A stretch of DNA of 64,000 bases from Pseudomonadota bacterium (lineage in GTDB: Bacteria > Pseudomonadota > Gammaproteobacteria > Steroidobacterales > Steroidobacteraceae): assembly GCA_018241505.1 (NCBI GenBank), contig JAFEDS010000024.1, forward strand, positions 62,001-126,000. The letters run 5' to 3'. Positions 16,672 through 26,544 of this stretch are shown one piece after another. The notes beneath the pieces were generated by a model. It ran no database searches. It had not been told where the DNA came from and saw only the letters and a list, made by a program, of their open reading frames with translations. A program made the position numbers and the translations under genes. Every line of letters starts with the position of its first letter. Position 1 is the first letter of the stretch.

Positions 16672-17571
16672 ATGCGCGTTGGCTTTGTTGGTCTCGGCGC
16701 CATGGGCATGGGCATGTCGCGCAATCTTCATCGTGCCGGCCTGTTGAGCGCCGTCTGGAACCGCACGGCTGAGAAAGCCCAGACCCTCGCCGCCGAACTT
16801 GGTTGCAAAGCCCCCCCAACACTCGAAGCACTGGCTCCGGACGTTGATGCCGTGGTCGTCTGCGTCTCCGCGGATGATGACGTCCTGCAGGTCGTGACTG
16901 CCCTGGCGAAGGGTTTGCGCAAGGGGACACTGGTTATTGACTGCTCGACGGTCGGTGCGGACACAGCCCGCAAGGCGAGCACCATTCTGCAGCCGAGCGG
17001 TGTCGAGTTCCTGGATTGCCCCGTCAGTGGCGGCGTCGAAGGAGCGGAGAAAGCGACACTGGCGATCATGGTCGGCGGTACGCCAGAAGCGTTCGCTCAG
17101 GCGCAACCCATTCTCAATGCCATGGGCAAAACCGTTACCCACTTCGGCCCAACCGGCAGCGGCCAGGCGGCGAAGGCGACCAACCAGATCATGTGCGCCG
17201 GCATCATTGAGTGCGTGGCGGAAGCCATGGCGTTTGCCCGAGCACAGGGACTGCCACTCGACAAGGTCGTGGACACGCTGGGCAAAGGAGCCGGCTCGAG
17301 CTGGTACTTCGTTCACCGAGGTCCCAACATGGTGCGCGGTGCGTACCCGGCCGGCTTCAAAGTGCGTCTACATGCGAAAGACTTGGGTATTTGCCGCGAC
17401 ATGGCCGCTCGCTTCGGTGTTGCGTTGCCGGTCGTAGAGCGCATGCTCGGTGAATACGCCGAGCTGGTTTCCCGGGGCTACGGCGATGAGGACATCTCCG
17501 CGACCTTCAGGCTCAAGGAAGAGCTGTTCGAGCCCCCCGGAAAGGCCGGGGCACCCCGAAAGGACGCATGA
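16672..17571 (+). CDS. NAD(P)-dependent beta-hydroxyacid dehydrogenase
   Basis: Oxidoreductase of 299 residues in the 3-hydroxyisobutyrate/tartronate-semialdehyde family. The N-terminal Rossmann motif is GFVGLGAMGMGMSRNL, the substrate-binding block DCPVSGGVEGAEKATLAIMVGG, and the catalytic lysine lies in GSGQAAKATNQIM. The C-terminal all-helical domain has the usual LHAKDLGICRDMAARFG. The family's full length is about 290 residues. The exact substrate cannot be read from the motifs. Its stop overlaps the algZ start by four bases (ATGA), so it seems to head an operon with the two-component pair, an unusual partnership with no clear metabolic link. Confidence 0.85.
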   Translation: MRVGFVGLGAMGMGMSRNLHRAGLLSAVWNRTAEKAQTLAAELGCKAPPTLEALAPDVDAVVVCVSADDDVLQVVTALAKGLRKGTLVIDCSTVGADTARKASTILQPSGVEFLDCPVSGGVEGAEKATLAIMVGGTPEAFAQAQPILNAMGKTVTHFGPTGSGQAAKATNQIMCAGIIECVAEAMAFARAQGLPLDKVVDTLGKGAGSSWYFVHRGPNMVRGAYPAGFKVRLHAKDLGICRDMAARFGVALPVVERMLGEYAELVSRGYGDEDISATFRLKEELFEPPGKAGAPRKDA

Positions 17572-18641
17572 GAAACGGCACCGACGGCGCCGACGAGTCC
17601 TTCTACCTCCCTGATTTCTGCACTTCGCGTGCCGCGCTCGCCAATGTTCTCATCGTCGAGCTGACCGCACTGATCCTGACCCTCGCCCACGAAAATGTCG
17701 GCGTTGGGTTCTGGACAGATTTGTCCCGCACCTCCCTGTTCCTGTTGTGGATCGGCCTGGCAGGGGCCGCACTGTTGTGTTGGATGCGGCGGCTGTTGAG
17801 CCGGCTCGCGGTGGCAAGAGCTTCGGCCGTCGTGATGCTGCTGATCGCCGCCTTGATTGCAGTCATTTCCGCGTGCGCATACTCCGTCGGCCGCTCCAAC
17901 CTCGTTCAGGACGCCGGCGTCACCGCGCTGTTCCCGCCGGAACTACCGGCATTTCTCATCCGGAATGTGATCATCGGCCTGGTGATTACGGCGCTGGCGC
18001 TGAGATATTTCTATGTGATCCACGAATGGCGGCGCAACATCGAAATGCAGGCAACCGCGCGCGTTCACGCGCTCCAGGCGCGCATCCGGCCGCACTTCCT
18101 GTTCAACAGCATGAACACCATCGCCTCGTTGACACGCTCCAATCCGGCCGTCGCAGAAGAAGCTGTCCAGGATCTGGCCGATTTGTTTCGTGCCAACCTC
18201 AGTGATAAACGCGACACGATCACCCTGGAGCAGGAATATGAGGTGGCGCGAACATATCAGCGGATCGAGCAGTTGCGCCTCGGTTCCCGCCTGCATGTTG
18301 ATTGGAAGATCGACTCGCTGCCGCGCAAGGCTTTGGTCCCCGGGTTGATGCTCCAGCCGCTCTTGGAGAATGCGATTTATCACGGCATTGAGCCGCGGGC
18401 TGGTGGTGGGACGGTGACCATAACGGGCGAGCTGTCCGACAAGCTCATTACTATCGTCGTTCGCAATCCCGTTGGCGATTACGAGAGTGAACGTGAGGGT
18501 AACCGCCTCGCGTTGGCGAACATCCGCGAGCGACTCGGTCTGTTGTATGGCGAGAAGGGACTCGTCAAGTCAGGGCGATTTGACGACGAGTACATCGTGA
18601 CGTTGCGTTTCCCGCACGTTGAGACGCTGAATGAAGCCTAG
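17568..18641 (+). CDS. algZ: LytS/AlgZ-type sensor histidine kinase
   Basis: Sensor of 357 residues of the His_kinase family without a classical H box. Four hydrophobic segments occupy residues about 25-150; the phosphoacceptor is His176 in RIRPHFLFNSMNTIASL, and the ATPase domain has LQPLLENAIYHGIEPR with the N-box asparagine and NIRERLGLLYGEKG near the end. In Pseudomonas AlgZ (FimS) with AlgR controls twitching motility and alginate genes. It overlaps the dehydrogenase gene by four bases and algR by 11. The assignment to AlgZ rather than LytS is supported by the pairing with an AlgR-like regulator. Confidence 0.85.
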   Translation: MRNGTDGADESFYLPDFCTSRAALANVLIVELTALILTLAHENVGVGFWTDLSRTSLFLLWIGLAGAALLCWMRRLLSRLAVARASAVVMLLIAALIAVISACAYSVGRSNLVQDAGVTALFPPELPAFLIRNVIIGLVITALALRYFYVIHEWRRNIEMQATARVHALQARIRPHFLFNSMNTIASLTRSNPAVAEEAVQDLADLFRANLSDKRDTITLEQEYEVARTYQRIEQLRLGSRLHVDWKIDSLPRKALVPGLMLQPLLENAIYHGIEPRAGGGTVTITGELSDKLITIVVRNPVGDYESEREGNRLALANIRERLGLLYGEKGLVKSGRFDDEYIVTLRFPHVETLNEA

Positions 18642-19359
18642 AGTCCTGATTGTCGATGATGAGGCTCCCGCTCGGGAGCGATTGCGCAGTCTGCTGGTCG
18701 AGCTGGATCAGGCCGACGTGGTGGGTGAAGCGGTCACGGGCGAGGAAGCTGTCCAAAGAACTCTAGAGTTGGCACCGGACGTTGTGTTACTTGACGTCAG
18801 GATGCCCGGTATCGATGGTATCGAGGCCGCGAAGCACATGAACGTCCTCGAGCAACCTCCGGCGATCATCTTCACCACCGCATTTGATGAATACGCCATG
18901 AAGGCTTTCGATGCGCAGGCCGTGGGCTACCTGCTCAAGCCGATTCGCAAGGAGAAGCTCGCCGCGGCGCTGGCGCATGCGAGTCGACTCACGCGTCCGC
19001 AGCTTCAGAAAATCGGCAGCCCGGCCGAGGCGCGTTCGCACATTGCGGTCCGGCATCGCGACGGACTCAGGTTGATTCCCCTGGATGAGGTCCAATTCTT
19101 TTTCGCCGAACAGAAGTACACGACAGTGAAGCACCTCAAGGGAGAGGACCTGATTGAGGACTCGCTACGCTCACTGGAGGACGAGTTTGGTTCCGCGTAT
19201 GTGCGTATCCACCGTAATGCGCTAGTGAGCGTGCGCTTCCTGGAGGGAATCGAACGTAATGCCGACGGACAATATTTCGTGAGACTGCGCGGCTGCGAGG
19301 CACCTCTTCAGGTCAGCCGCCGGATGGCAAGTGAGTTACGGGAGCGGTTTCGCATCTGA
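18631..19359 (+). CDS. algR: AlgR-type LytTR response regulator
   Basis: Response regulator of 242 residues. The receiver starts KPRVLIVDDEAPARERL with phospho-acceptor Asp55 in VLLDVRMPG and the conserved Lys in LLKPIRKEKL. The C-terminal LytTR DNA-binding domain (IAVRHRDGLRLIPLDEVQFF, AYVRIHRNALVS) binds DNA through beta strands rather than a helix-turn-helix. It overlaps algZ by 11 bases, so the pair is translated together. Its 3' end overlaps the convergent reductase gene by 24 bases. Targets are unknown; there are no alginate or pilus genes adjacent. Confidence 0.87.
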   Translation: MKPRVLIVDDEAPARERLRSLLVELDQADVVGEAVTGEEAVQRTLELAPDVVLLDVRMPGIDGIEAAKHMNVLEQPPAIIFTTAFDEYAMKAFDAQAVGYLLKPIRKEKLAAALAHASRLTRPQLQKIGSPAEARSHIAVRHRDGLRLIPLDEVQFFFAEQKYTTVKHLKGEDLIEDSLRSLEDEFGSAYVRIHRNALVSVRFLEGIERNADGQYFVRLRGCEAPLQVSRRMASELRERFRI

Positions 19360-20349
19360 CGCATAGTCAAACGAGTCGAAAAAGAGTCCGTGCGCAGGCG
19401 GAAACTCTGACCTGATTGCTTCGATCAACGCCGGTGGCCCCGCGGCGTATACATCAAACGTCTGCAAATTCGGGTAGTCCGCCAGCACTGCCTCGTGCAC
19501 CCAGCCGACCCTGTAGTCCGTACCCGTCGCCTCCGACAACACGGGCGTGAATCGCAGTTGCGGATACTTCCGGACCCACTCAGTGACCAGCGCTTCCTCA
19601 TACACGTCCTGCGCCTGGCGAGCCCCCCAGTAGAGATGGATGGGTCGGTCGACGCCGTTTTCGAGGGCGTGTCTGAGCATGGCCTTCAGCGGTGCAAATC
19701 CAGTTCCCCCGGCAATCATCAGTACCGGTTCCGGGCCTTCCCGATAAACAAACTGTCCGATGGGACCTTCGATCCTGAGCAGAGCGCCCGCGGTCAAAGC
19801 GCCCCAAAAGCCTTCCGTGAAGCCACCGCCGGGGACCCGTCTCACGTGAAGCTCAATTAGGCCGTTGTCATGCGGTGGGCAGGCTATTGAAAAACTGCGG
19901 CGTCTGCCTCCGTCGAGAAGGATGTCGAGGTACTGGCCCGGCTTGAATTCGAGTGGTTCGACCACGGGCAGTCGCAAGAACACTTGCATGACGTCCGGGG
20001 CCAAAGGTGTCATTCGCGCGATTCGACACGGCAGCGTTTTGATCTCGACGTCGGTAACGCTGGTAATCAGTCTCGCTTCGACCACGAGGTCGGAGCGAGC
20101 GCGAGCCTGGCAGAGAAGAATTTTGCCGGCCTGAGCCTCTTCCGCCGTCACTCCAAGCGGTGTGCCGTTCGGATACTCGATATTTCCAGAGCGCAATTGG
20201 ACGCGGCAGGATGAACAGTGACCCGATTTGCAGCTATGCGGAAGGTTGAGGCCTGCGTTCAGCGCGCCGTCGAGAATCGGCCGATCGGCCGCCACTGTGA
20301 TGCGGCGTCCGTGGGGCTCCACGAGGACTGTGTATTCAGAGACGGGCAT
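19336..20349 (-). CDS. 2Fe-2S/FAD-dependent NAD(P)H reductase
   Basis: Electron-transfer protein of 337 residues. The N-terminal plant-type ferredoxin domain binds a 2Fe-2S cluster through CKSGHCSSC and the cysteine in KILLCQA. An FAD domain follows with the block RRSFSIACPP, then an NAD(P) domain with MIAGGTGFAPLKAML. The layout is that of CDP-6-deoxy-glucoseen reductases and of oxygenase reductase components such as those of phenol or benzoate oxygenases. No partner oxygenase lies nearby, so the physiological acceptor is unknown. It diverges from the CoA-binding protein gene with 39 bases between starts, and its 3' end overlaps algR. Confidence 0.85.
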   Translation of the reverse strand: MPVSEYTVLVEPHGRRITVAADRPILDGALNAGLNLPHSCKSGHCSSCRVQLRSGNIEYPNGTPLGVTAEEAQAGKILLCQARARSDLVVEARLITSVTDVEIKTLPCRIARMTPLAPDVMQVFLRLPVVEPLEFKPGQYLDILLDGGRRRSFSIACPPHDNGLIELHVRRVPGGGFTEGFWGALTAGALLRIEGPIGQFVYREGPEPVLMIAGGTGFAPLKAMLRHALENGVDRPIHLYWGARQAQDVYEEALVTEWVRKYPQLRFTPVLSEATGTDYRVGWVHEAVLADYPNLQTFDVYAAGPPALIEAIRSEFPPAHGLFFDSFDYASDAKPLP

Positions 20350-20388
20350 GCGTCAGACTATCGCAACCGCAGCTATCGAAAGCCATTC

Positions 20389-20817
20389 ATGTTCAAAAAC
20401 CCATCCAGGGACAGGATCAATGACCTGCTACGTACGGCGCGGATCATCGCCGTTGTTGGACTCTCCGCCGATCCCTCACGGCCCAGCAATCATGTGGCCC
20501 AGGAGCTCCAGGGGTTTGGCTACCGGATCATTCCGGTGACGCCCAAAGGCGGCACCATCCTGGGTGAGAAGGCCGTCGCCGACCTCGATCATCTTGGCGA
20601 TGTCCTGAAGCCGGGTGAGAAGGTGGACGTTGTCGATGTCTTCCGCCGGCCTGAATACGTCGCGGCCATCGTTGACGACTGCATCCGGCTGCACCTGCCT
20701 GCTTTGTGGCTGCAGGATGGCGTCGTCGATGAAGTGGCTGCGGAGAAGGCCGTGAACGCGGGGATTTTCACCGTGATGGATCGCTGTATGTATAGGGATC
20801 GTGCCGTGTTGAGATGA
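20389..20817 (+). CDS. CoA-binding domain protein (YccU type)
   Basis: Single-domain Rossmann protein of 142 residues. The nucleotide-binding start is ARIIAVVGLSADPSRPSNHVAQEL, the second strand GYRIIPVTPKGGTILGEKA, and the end carries LWLQDGVVDEVAAEKAVNAGI. This is the CoA-binding domain seen alone in YccU-like proteins and at the start of succinyl-CoA synthetase alpha subunits. The ATG at 20389 is chosen because the upstream frame lies in the divergent reductase gene and does not resemble the family. Role unknown; probably CoA metabolism or regulation. Confidence 0.8.
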   Translation: MFKNPSRDRINDLLRTARIIAVVGLSADPSRPSNHVAQELQGFGYRIIPVTPKGGTILGEKAVADLDHLGDVLKPGEKVDVVDVFRRPEYVAAIVDDCIRLHLPALWLQDGVVDEVAAEKAVNAGIFTVMDRCMYRDRAVLR

Positions 20818-20836
20818 TTCGGCTATTCTTGGGGGT

Positions 20837-21667
20837 ATGCGCATCGACTTCACCAAGATGCACGGTTCTGGCAACGATTTTATTGTCTTCGATGGGTCCG
20901 CCGGGCAGGCCCTGCCGTCGGCGGAACAGCTCAGAAAGCTAGGCGACCGCCGCACTGGCATCGGCTTCGACCAGGCCCTGGTCCTCGAGAAGCCTCGACG
21001 GGCGGATACCGCGGTCTTCTATCGCATCTTCAATTCCGACGGTAGCGAAGTTGAACAGTGTGGCAACGGTGCACGCTGTGTCGCAGCCCTGCTCTATCGG
21101 CGTGGGCAAGCGAGCGCGGGTGCCATCACGATGGATAGCCCGGCTGGGCTCGTCCATGCACGCGTGCAGAGCGGGAATGTCGTTTCGGTAGACATGGGCG
21201 TACCGAATTTCGAACCTCGCAATCTGCCTTTCGATGCCCCCGCGCGGGCCGACACGTATAGTCTCGATGTGGGCGGCCAGAAGGTTGAGATAGGCGCTGT
21301 CTCCATGGGTAATCCGCATGCGGTCATCGTTGTCGATTCAACCGATGCCGCACCCGTTGAGACTCTTGGCCCGGCCATCGAGAAGCATCCTCGTTTCCCG
21401 AACCGTGTAAATGCTGGGTTCGTTGAAATCATTGATCGCTCGCACATCAAGCTCCGTGTGTATGAACGCGGTGCCGGCGAGACGCTCGCATGTGGTACCG
21501 GAGCATGCGCGGCAGTCGCTGTTGAGCGTAGGCGCGGACTTCTAGACGCTTCAGTAGTTGTCAGAGCGCGCGGTGGCGAGTTGCGAGTAAACTGGGACAG
21601 TCCGGGGGATAACATCTGGTTGACGGGACCGGCTGAAGTCGCGTTCGAAGGTCACGTCGAGGTCTGA
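20837..21667 (+). CDS. dapF: Diaminopimelate epimerase
   Basis: Epimerase of 276 residues that converts LL- to meso-diaminopimelate for lysine and peptidoglycan. The start is KMHGSGNDFIVFDG; the two catalytic cysteines lie in QCGNGARC and ACGTGACA, one in each of the two pseudo-symmetric domains. Family blocks MGNPHAV and NVNAGF-like VNAGFVEI are present. It begins the conserved run dapF-DUF484-xerC, known also from E. coli and Pseudomonas. The space to the CoA-binding gene is 19 bases, so it may be read from the same transcript. Confidence 0.96.
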   Translation: MRIDFTKMHGSGNDFIVFDGSAGQALPSAEQLRKLGDRRTGIGFDQALVLEKPRRADTAVFYRIFNSDGSEVEQCGNGARCVAALLYRRGQASAGAITMDSPAGLVHARVQSGNVVSVDMGVPNFEPRNLPFDAPARADTYSLDVGGQKVEIGAVSMGNPHAVIVVDSTDAAPVETLGPAIEKHPRFPNRVNAGFVEIIDRSHIKLRVYERGAGETLACGTGACAAVAVERRRGLLDASVVVRARGGELRVNWDSPGDNIWLTGPAEVAFEGHVEV

Positions 21668-21672
21668 CATTT

Positions 21673-22401
21673 ATGACAACACGAGAAGCACGCGGCGTAG
21701 CAGCCGTAGAAACGGAAGAAGAGTCGATAGCCGCGTACCTGCAGCACAATCCCGATTTCTTCGAACGTCATCACGCCGTGCTGGCGCGCCTTCGCCTGCC
21801 CCATGCACGGGGCGGCTCGACCATTTCCCTGGTTGAGCGCCAGATTGAGGTTCTGCGTGAGAAGCATGCCGGCGTCGAAGCGAAACTCGCCGAGTTCGTG
21901 CGGGTAGCGCGTGCGAACGACACGCTCGCCGACAAGTTGCATCGCTTTACGCGGCAACTGCTGCGCGCGGGATCCCCCGAAGCCGTTGTCGCGACCATGG
22001 AAGCAAGCTTGCGGGTGGATTTCGACGCTTTTCACTCAGTGCTGGTTCTCATCGGGCCCCACCCGGAAATCGCCCCACAGCGGTTTGTCCGCGTGGTGCG
22101 CGCTGACGATCCAAACCTGAAGTCATTCGAGTCTTTGTTCTCGAACGGCAAGCCGCGTTGCGGACAGGCGCGCGACTCGCAGCGTGAGTTCCTTTTCGGA
22201 TCCGACGCAAACGACATCGGGTCTGTGGCCTTGGTGCCGCTGGGTGATAAAGGCGCCGTGGGATTGCTTGCGTTGGGCAGTACTGATCGCGATCGTTTCC
22301 ACCCGGGAATGAGTACGGAGTTTCTGGCGCGGATGGCGGATTTGATTGCCGACGCACTGGCACCCGCAGCTCGCCCGCTTCAGGCCAAATCAACAGCCTG
22401 A
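21673..22401 (+). CDS. DUF484 family protein
   Basis: Protein of 242 residues of the DUF484 (YigA) family, which sits between dapF and xerC in many gammaproteobacteria. The N-terminal block IAAYLQHNPDFFERHHAVLARLRLPHARGG is a family hallmark, followed by a helix and a GAF-like domain from about residue 75 (LVPLGDKGAVGLLALGSTD near its end). No catalytic residues are known. It starts five bases after the dapF stop and ends 16 bases before xerC, so the three genes are surely one transcription unit. Confidence 0.87.
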   Translation: MTTREARGVAAVETEEESIAAYLQHNPDFFERHHAVLARLRLPHARGGSTISLVERQIEVLREKHAGVEAKLAEFVRVARANDTLADKLHRFTRQLLRAGSPEAVVATMEASLRVDFDAFHSVLVLIGPHPEIAPQRFVRVVRADDPNLKSFESLFSNGKPRCGQARDSQREFLFGSDANDIGSVALVPLGDKGAVGLLALGSTDRDRFHPGMSTEFLARMADLIADALAPAARPLQAKSTA

Positions 22402-22417
22402 GCCGCCGGATCTGGTC

Positions 22418-23362
22418 ATGAAGGCGGCGGCTGTCGACCGTGTAGCGCAGTTCCGGCGCTACATGACCGTCGAGCGCAACCTGTCCGCGCACACTGACTC
22501 CAACTACGCGCGAGATCTGGCCGCCCTCATCAAGTTTTGCGACGCTCACAAGATTGATGACTGGAGCGTCGTCGACAGCCAGCACATCCGAATGTTCGCG
22601 GCGCAGTCACATGCAAAGGGCCTCGCCGGCAGAAGCATCCAGCGTCGACTGTCAGCAGTGCGCAGCTTCTTTGAGTACCTCGTGCACGAGACTCGAGTGC
22701 AGGAGCTTGCGCGTGAACGGCCGACCGACCTCATCAATGTGAAGCGGAATCCCGCGATCGATGTGCGAGCGCCCAAGGCACGTCGACGTTTGCCCGAAAC
22801 GCTGGACACGGACCAGATGGCCAGCCTGCTGGAGATTCCCGCGGGCGACAGCTTCGTTACCCGCGATCGCGCAATCATGGAGCTGCTCTATTCGTCTGGT
22901 TTGCGTCTGGCGGAGCTTGTCGGACTCGACGTTGTCGGTCTCGATCTGGCGGACCGCACGGTCACCGTCCTGGGTAAGGGTCGGAAGTCGCGCATCGTCC
23001 CCGTCGGAAAGGAAGCCCTCAGTGCGCTCCAGCAGTGGCTCAGGGAACGTACCGGTATCGCGAAACCGGGTGAGACGGCGCTGTTCGTGGGCCGTACTGG
23101 CGAACGCCTGGGTCGCCGAGCGGTGCAGACCAGGGTGGCGTACTGGGCTCGACGCCAGGGGGTGAGCGTGCGGGTCTATCCGCACCTGTTCCGCCATTCG
23201 TTCGCCTCGCATCTGCTTGAATCGGGTGGAGATTTGCGTGGCGTCCAAGAGCTCCTGGGGCACGCCGATATTGCGACGACCCAGATCTACACCCATCTTG
23301 ATTTCCAGCACCTCGCCCGTATCTACGACAAAACACACCCCCGCGCGCGGAAGAAAGCTTAG
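22418..23362 (+). CDS. xerC: Tyrosine recombinase XerC
   Basis: Site-specific recombinase of 314 residues that acts with XerD at dif to resolve chromosome dimers. The N-terminal SAM-like domain has [23 protein letters not shown]. The catalytic set is complete: Arg in [12 protein letters not shown], Lys in [11 protein letters not shown], His and Arg in [15 protein letters not shown], His in [11 protein letters not shown] and the nucleophile Tyr in IYTHLDF. The ATG at 22418 follows the DUF484 stop and gives the usual start. It is the housekeeping enzyme by gene neighbourhood rather than a mobile-element integrase. Confidence 0.95.
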   Translation: MKAAAVDRVAQFRRYMTVERNLSAHTDSNYARDLAALIKFCDAHKIDDWSVVDSQHIRMFAAQSHAKGLAGRSIQRRLSAVRSFFEYLVHETRVQELARERPTDLINVKRNPAIDVRAPKARRRLPETLDTDQMASLLEIPAGDSFVTRDRAIMELLYSSGLRLAELVGLDVVGLDLADRTVTVLGKGRKSRIVPVGKEALSALQQWLRERTGIAKPGETALFVGRTGERLGRRAVQTRVAYWARRQGVSVRVYPHLFRHSFASHLLESGGDLRGVQELLGHADIATTQIYTHLDFQHLARIYDKTHPRARKKA

Positions 23363-23411
23363 GCGCCTGCCTGAAGGGCACCGGGCCACTCCCGGCCGAT
23401 CAGGAGCCTCG

Positions 23412-23969
23412 ATGTCGGACAGTCATTTCGATCCCCACGGAACCACTATCGTTGCCGTTCGCCGCAATGGTGCAGTCGCGATGGGGGGTGACGGGCAGGT
23501 CACACTCGGCAACACCGTCATGAAGGGCAACGCCCGCAAAGTGCGTCGCCTCTTCAACGACAAGGTGCTTGCCGGCTTCGCAGGCGGTACAGCCGACGCC
23601 TTCACCCTCTTCGAGCGCTTCGAAGGCAAGCTGGAGAAATACGGCAATCTCACTCGCGCTGCCATCGAGCTGGCCAAAGACTGGCGCTCGGACCGCTTCC
23701 TGCGGCGTCTCGAAGCGCTCCTGCTCGTGGCCGACCCCGGCAAAGTCCTGGTGATTTCCGGCAACGGTGATGTGATCGAACCCGACTACGATGTTGCGGC
23801 TATCGGCTCGGGCGGTCCCTATGCATTGGCCGCGGCTCGCGCGCTGCTCGAAGGCTCCGAGCTCGATGCGCGCGGCATCGTCGAGCGCTCGCTGGGGATT
23901 GCGGCGGATATCTGCATTTATACCAACCGCAATATGGTCATCGACGAACTCAAACAAGGCGTTGCTTAA
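23412..23969 (+). CDS. hslV: ATP-dependent protease HslV, peptidase subunit
   Basis: Proteasome-like peptidase of 185 residues. The catalytic threonine is the first T of [10 protein letters not shown] after a ten-residue leader ([10 protein letters not shown]), longer than in E. coli where only Met precedes it, so processing is needed to expose it. Family blocks [38 protein letters not shown] and [14 protein letters not shown] are intact. The open frame runs further upstream into xerC, but only this ATG gives the family start. Its stop overlaps the hslU start by one base (TAATG). Confidence 0.94.
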   Translation: MSDSHFDPHGTTIVAVRRNGAVAMGGDGQVTLGNTVMKGNARKVRRLFNDKVLAGFAGGTADAFTLFERFEGKLEKYGNLTRAAIELAKDWRSDRFLRRLEALLLVADPGKVLVISGNGDVIEPDYDVAAIGSGGPYALAAARALLEGSELDARGIVERSLGIAADICIYTNRNMVIDELKQGVA

Positions 23970-25306
23970 TGTCATCCCTGACTCCCCGCGAAATCGTTGC
24001 CGAGCTCGACAAACACATCATCGGCCAGGATGCCGCCAAGCGTGCTGTGTCCATTGCGCTGCGCAATCGCTGGCGCCGCATGCAGATCGAAGAGCCGCTG
24101 CGGCAGGAGATCACGCCCAAAAACATTCTCATGATCGGACCCACGGGCGTGGGCAAGACTGAAATCGCCCGGCGCCTGGCGAAGTTGGCCAATGCCCCGT
24201 TCGTCAAGGTCGAAGCCACGAAATTCACGGAAGTGGGTTATGTCGGGCGCGATGTCGATTCCATCGTCAAGGAGCTCGTCGACGTCGCCGTCAAAATGAC
24301 TCGTGAGCAGGCTGTTGAGAAGGTGCGCGTGCGCGCCGCCGATGCGGCCGAAGAGCGGGTGTTGGATGCGTTGCTGCCGAAGCCGCGCATGATGGGATTC
24401 TCGACCGACGAGCCGCAGCAGCCGCGCGATGCCGAAACCCGGCAGAAATTCCGCAAGATGCTGCGCGAGCGCGAGTTGGATGATCGCGAGATTGAAATCG
24501 AAACCCGCGCACTGCCCATGGGTGTGGAAATCATGGCACCCCCCGGCATGGAAGAGATGCAACAGCAGTTGCAATCCATGTTTGCCAACCTGGGCGGCAA
24601 CAAGACCAAGGCGCGCAAGGTGAAGGTGCGCGAGGCCCTGAAGCTCCTGACGGACGAGGAGGCCGGCAAGCTCGTCAACGAGGAAGAGCTGAAGGTGCAG
24701 GCCGTATTCAATGCCGAGCAGAACGGCATCGTGTTCATTGACGAAATCGACAAGGTGACCCGCCGCCAAGAAACCTCCGGCGCGGATGTGTCCCGTGAAG
24801 GCGTGCAGCGCGATCTGCTGCCGTTGATCGAAGGCTCCACTGTCGCGACCAAGTACGGACCGGTCAAGACCGATCACGTGTTGTTCATTGCTTCGGGGGC
24901 GTTCAGCCTGTCGAAGCCTTCGGACCTGATCCCGGAGCTGCAGGGCCGCTTGCCCATTCGCGTGGAGTTGGATTCACTGAAAGTGGGCGACTTCGTGCGG
25001 ATCCTGACGGAGCCGGATGCGTCGCTCACTTCTCAATATCGCGCGTTGCTGAACACCGAAGGGGTTACGGTGGAGTTCAGCCCGGATGGCGTGCAGCGCA
25101 TCGCCGAGATCGCATTCCACGTGAATGAGCGCACCGAAAACATCGGCGCCCGCCGCCTGCATACCGTCATGGAAAAGCTGTTGGAAACCGTCTCATTCGA
25201 GGCGGCGGGGCAGAAGGGCCGGACCATTGCCATTGATGCCAGGTACGTGGAAGACCACCTGGGCAATCTCGTCAAGGATGAGGATTTGAGTCGCTATATT
25301 CTTTGA
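23969..25306 (+). CDS. hslU: ATP-dependent protease HslU, ATPase subunit
   Basis: AAA+ unfoldase of 445 residues that feeds substrates to HslV. Walker A is [18 protein letters not shown], Walker [12 protein letters not shown], and the I domain with [15 protein letters not shown] lies between. The pore-loop region around GYVGRDVD is conserved, and the C-terminus LSRYIL is the peptide that docks into HslV. It is in one operon with hslV. Its last 35 bases overlap the 3' end of a membrane-protein gene on the other strand. Confidence 0.96.
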   Translation: MSSLTPREIVAELDKHIIGQDAAKRAVSIALRNRWRRMQIEEPLRQEITPKNILMIGPTGVGKTEIARRLAKLANAPFVKVEATKFTEVGYVGRDVDSIVKELVDVAVKMTREQAVEKVRVRAADAAEERVLDALLPKPRMMGFSTDEPQQPRDAETRQKFRKMLRERELDDREIEIETRALPMGVEIMAPPGMEEMQQQLQSMFANLGGNKTKARKVKVREALKLLTDEEAGKLVNEEELKVQAVFNAEQNGIVFIDEIDKVTRRQETSGADVSREGVQRDLLPLIEGSTVATKYGPVKTDHVLFIASGAFSLSKPSDLIPELQGRLPIRVELDSLKVGDFVRILTEPDASLTSQYRALLNTEGVTVEFSPDGVQRIAEIAFHVNERTENIGARRLHTVMEKLLETVSFEAAGQKGRTIAIDARYVEDHLGNLVKDEDLSRYIL

Positions 25307-26540
25307 GACGCCAGTGGGCCGGTGGCGGGGGCGCTTTGCGCGCGTTGCTCTCGACCATATCGAAGGCGGCGTGCAACTGCATGTTGTTGTGTATTCCGCC
25401 CGCCACCGTAAACACCACCGCCGCGGCCAGGACCACGGGCCGCCAACGGCTCAAGGTGGCAAGCGCCGCCGCGCTGAGGAATAACGGCAGGTAGTCCAGC
25501 GTGTACAGGAATGTCTCGTTCCCATACACGAAGTGCAACACAATCTGCCCCGCGATGGACAAGGCGAGCATGATCCTGAACCGGGGATACTGAGGCAGGC
25601 GGACCAGTGCCCACCCGGCGAAGCCCAGCAGAGACAGCCACGAAATGATGGCCGCTGCCTTCACAAAATCCAGCGGCAGCAGTGACAAATGCTGAAAGCT
25701 GAGCATGGGGAACCCGATCGGAGTGTCATTGGGCGTGTTCCGAATCGCCGGCGCCACAAAGCTGTGCAGGAAGATGACCACCAGCGCGGCCGGACGGTCC
25801 TGCGGTGCCGTGCTGCTGTCGTGCACGCCAATGAAAAACTGAGCGGACGTGAAGAAATATTTCTGGAGTCCCCACAGCAGGACCACGACGACCAGCGCGT
25901 TGCAGGCAATCTGGATGGCCCGCTGCAGTCGATAGCGGCTGACGAACGAGGCCAACGCCACCATAAAGTCCGTCACGAGTACGCTCATGGACGCCGCTCC
26001 GGCGGCTATATCGAGCCAAACGGGAAGAGTGCGTTGCTCGGACGCTGCCGCCAGCAGCAGCACGGCCAGGATGGTCAATGATCCAAATTCATAAGTTTCA
26101 GGAACCGCTGTCCAGAACAGCGCCCCCGCCGTCGCTGCCGCCACGAGCGCGAACAACAGAGCGTCCATTCGCCGGCAACGCAGGACGCGCAGCAGCGCGT
26201 AAAACAGCGCCAGCCAGACACCCGCTGCCAGGGCAATGGCGCCCCGGACGGCCGTGATCTTATCGGTGTGAAGAAGCTTCTGGCTCGCGTGTATGGCGGG
26301 GTAGGTCAGCAGCGGAAAGATGGGGTGAACCGTGGTCCGGTAGTGGTTGGCGCCCCGATCCGTCATATCGGTGTAGACGCGGAACACATCGGCTTCAAAC
26401 CAGATGTCATCCGCCCGAGGATCGATCAGAGTCTGGATGTGATCCTGGACCCCGGTGTTGTGCCAGACACCGAATATCGCGCAGACCAGCAGAGTGACGC
26501 CGATCAGCAGATCCGTGCCGCGGCGGCTCCAGGGTGACAT
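25272..26540 (-). CDS. Polytopic inner-membrane protein, unknown
   Basis: Membrane protein of about 422 residues with ten or more hydrophobic segments and a soluble loop near residues 25-75 ([20 protein letters not shown]). The shape recalls lipid-linked sugar transferases or mannosyltransferase-like membrane enzymes (GT-C fold), but no signature such as a DXD was found with confidence beyond ADDIW. The ATG at 26540 is preferred over an in-frame codon at 26588, which would reach into the next gene. The small transporter-like gene lies four bases upstream on the same strand, suggesting a two-gene operon. The 3' end overlaps hslU by 35 bases. Confidence 0.62.
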   Translation of the reverse strand: MSPWSRRGTDLLIGVTLLVCAIFGVWHNTGVQDHIQTLIDPRADDIWFEADVFRVYTDMTDRGANHYRTTVHPIFPLLTYPAIHASQKLLHTDKITAVRGAIALAAGVWLALFYALLRVLRCRRMDALLFALVAAATAGALFWTAVPETYEFGSLTILAVLLLAAASEQRTLPVWLDIAAGAASMSVLVTDFMVALASFVSRYRLQRAIQIACNALVVVVLLWGLQKYFFTSAQFFIGVHDSSTAPQDRPAALVVIFLHSFVAPAIRNTPNDTPIGFPMLSFQHLSLLPLDFVKAAAIISWLSLLGFAGWALVRLPQYPRFRIMLALSIAGQIVLHFVYGNETFLYTLDYLPLFLSAAALATLSRWRPVVLAAAVVFTVAGGIHNNMQLHAAFDMVESNARKAPPPPAHWRLKEYSDSNPHP

Positions 26541-26544
26541 CACA

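Noticed and set aside
15916-17316. Long open frame on the minus strand (466 codons) opposite the DUF4124 and dehydrogenase genes
   Set aside because: The plus-strand genes have clear domains and ribosome sites; the antisense product has no domain and the composition of reversed GC-rich codons.
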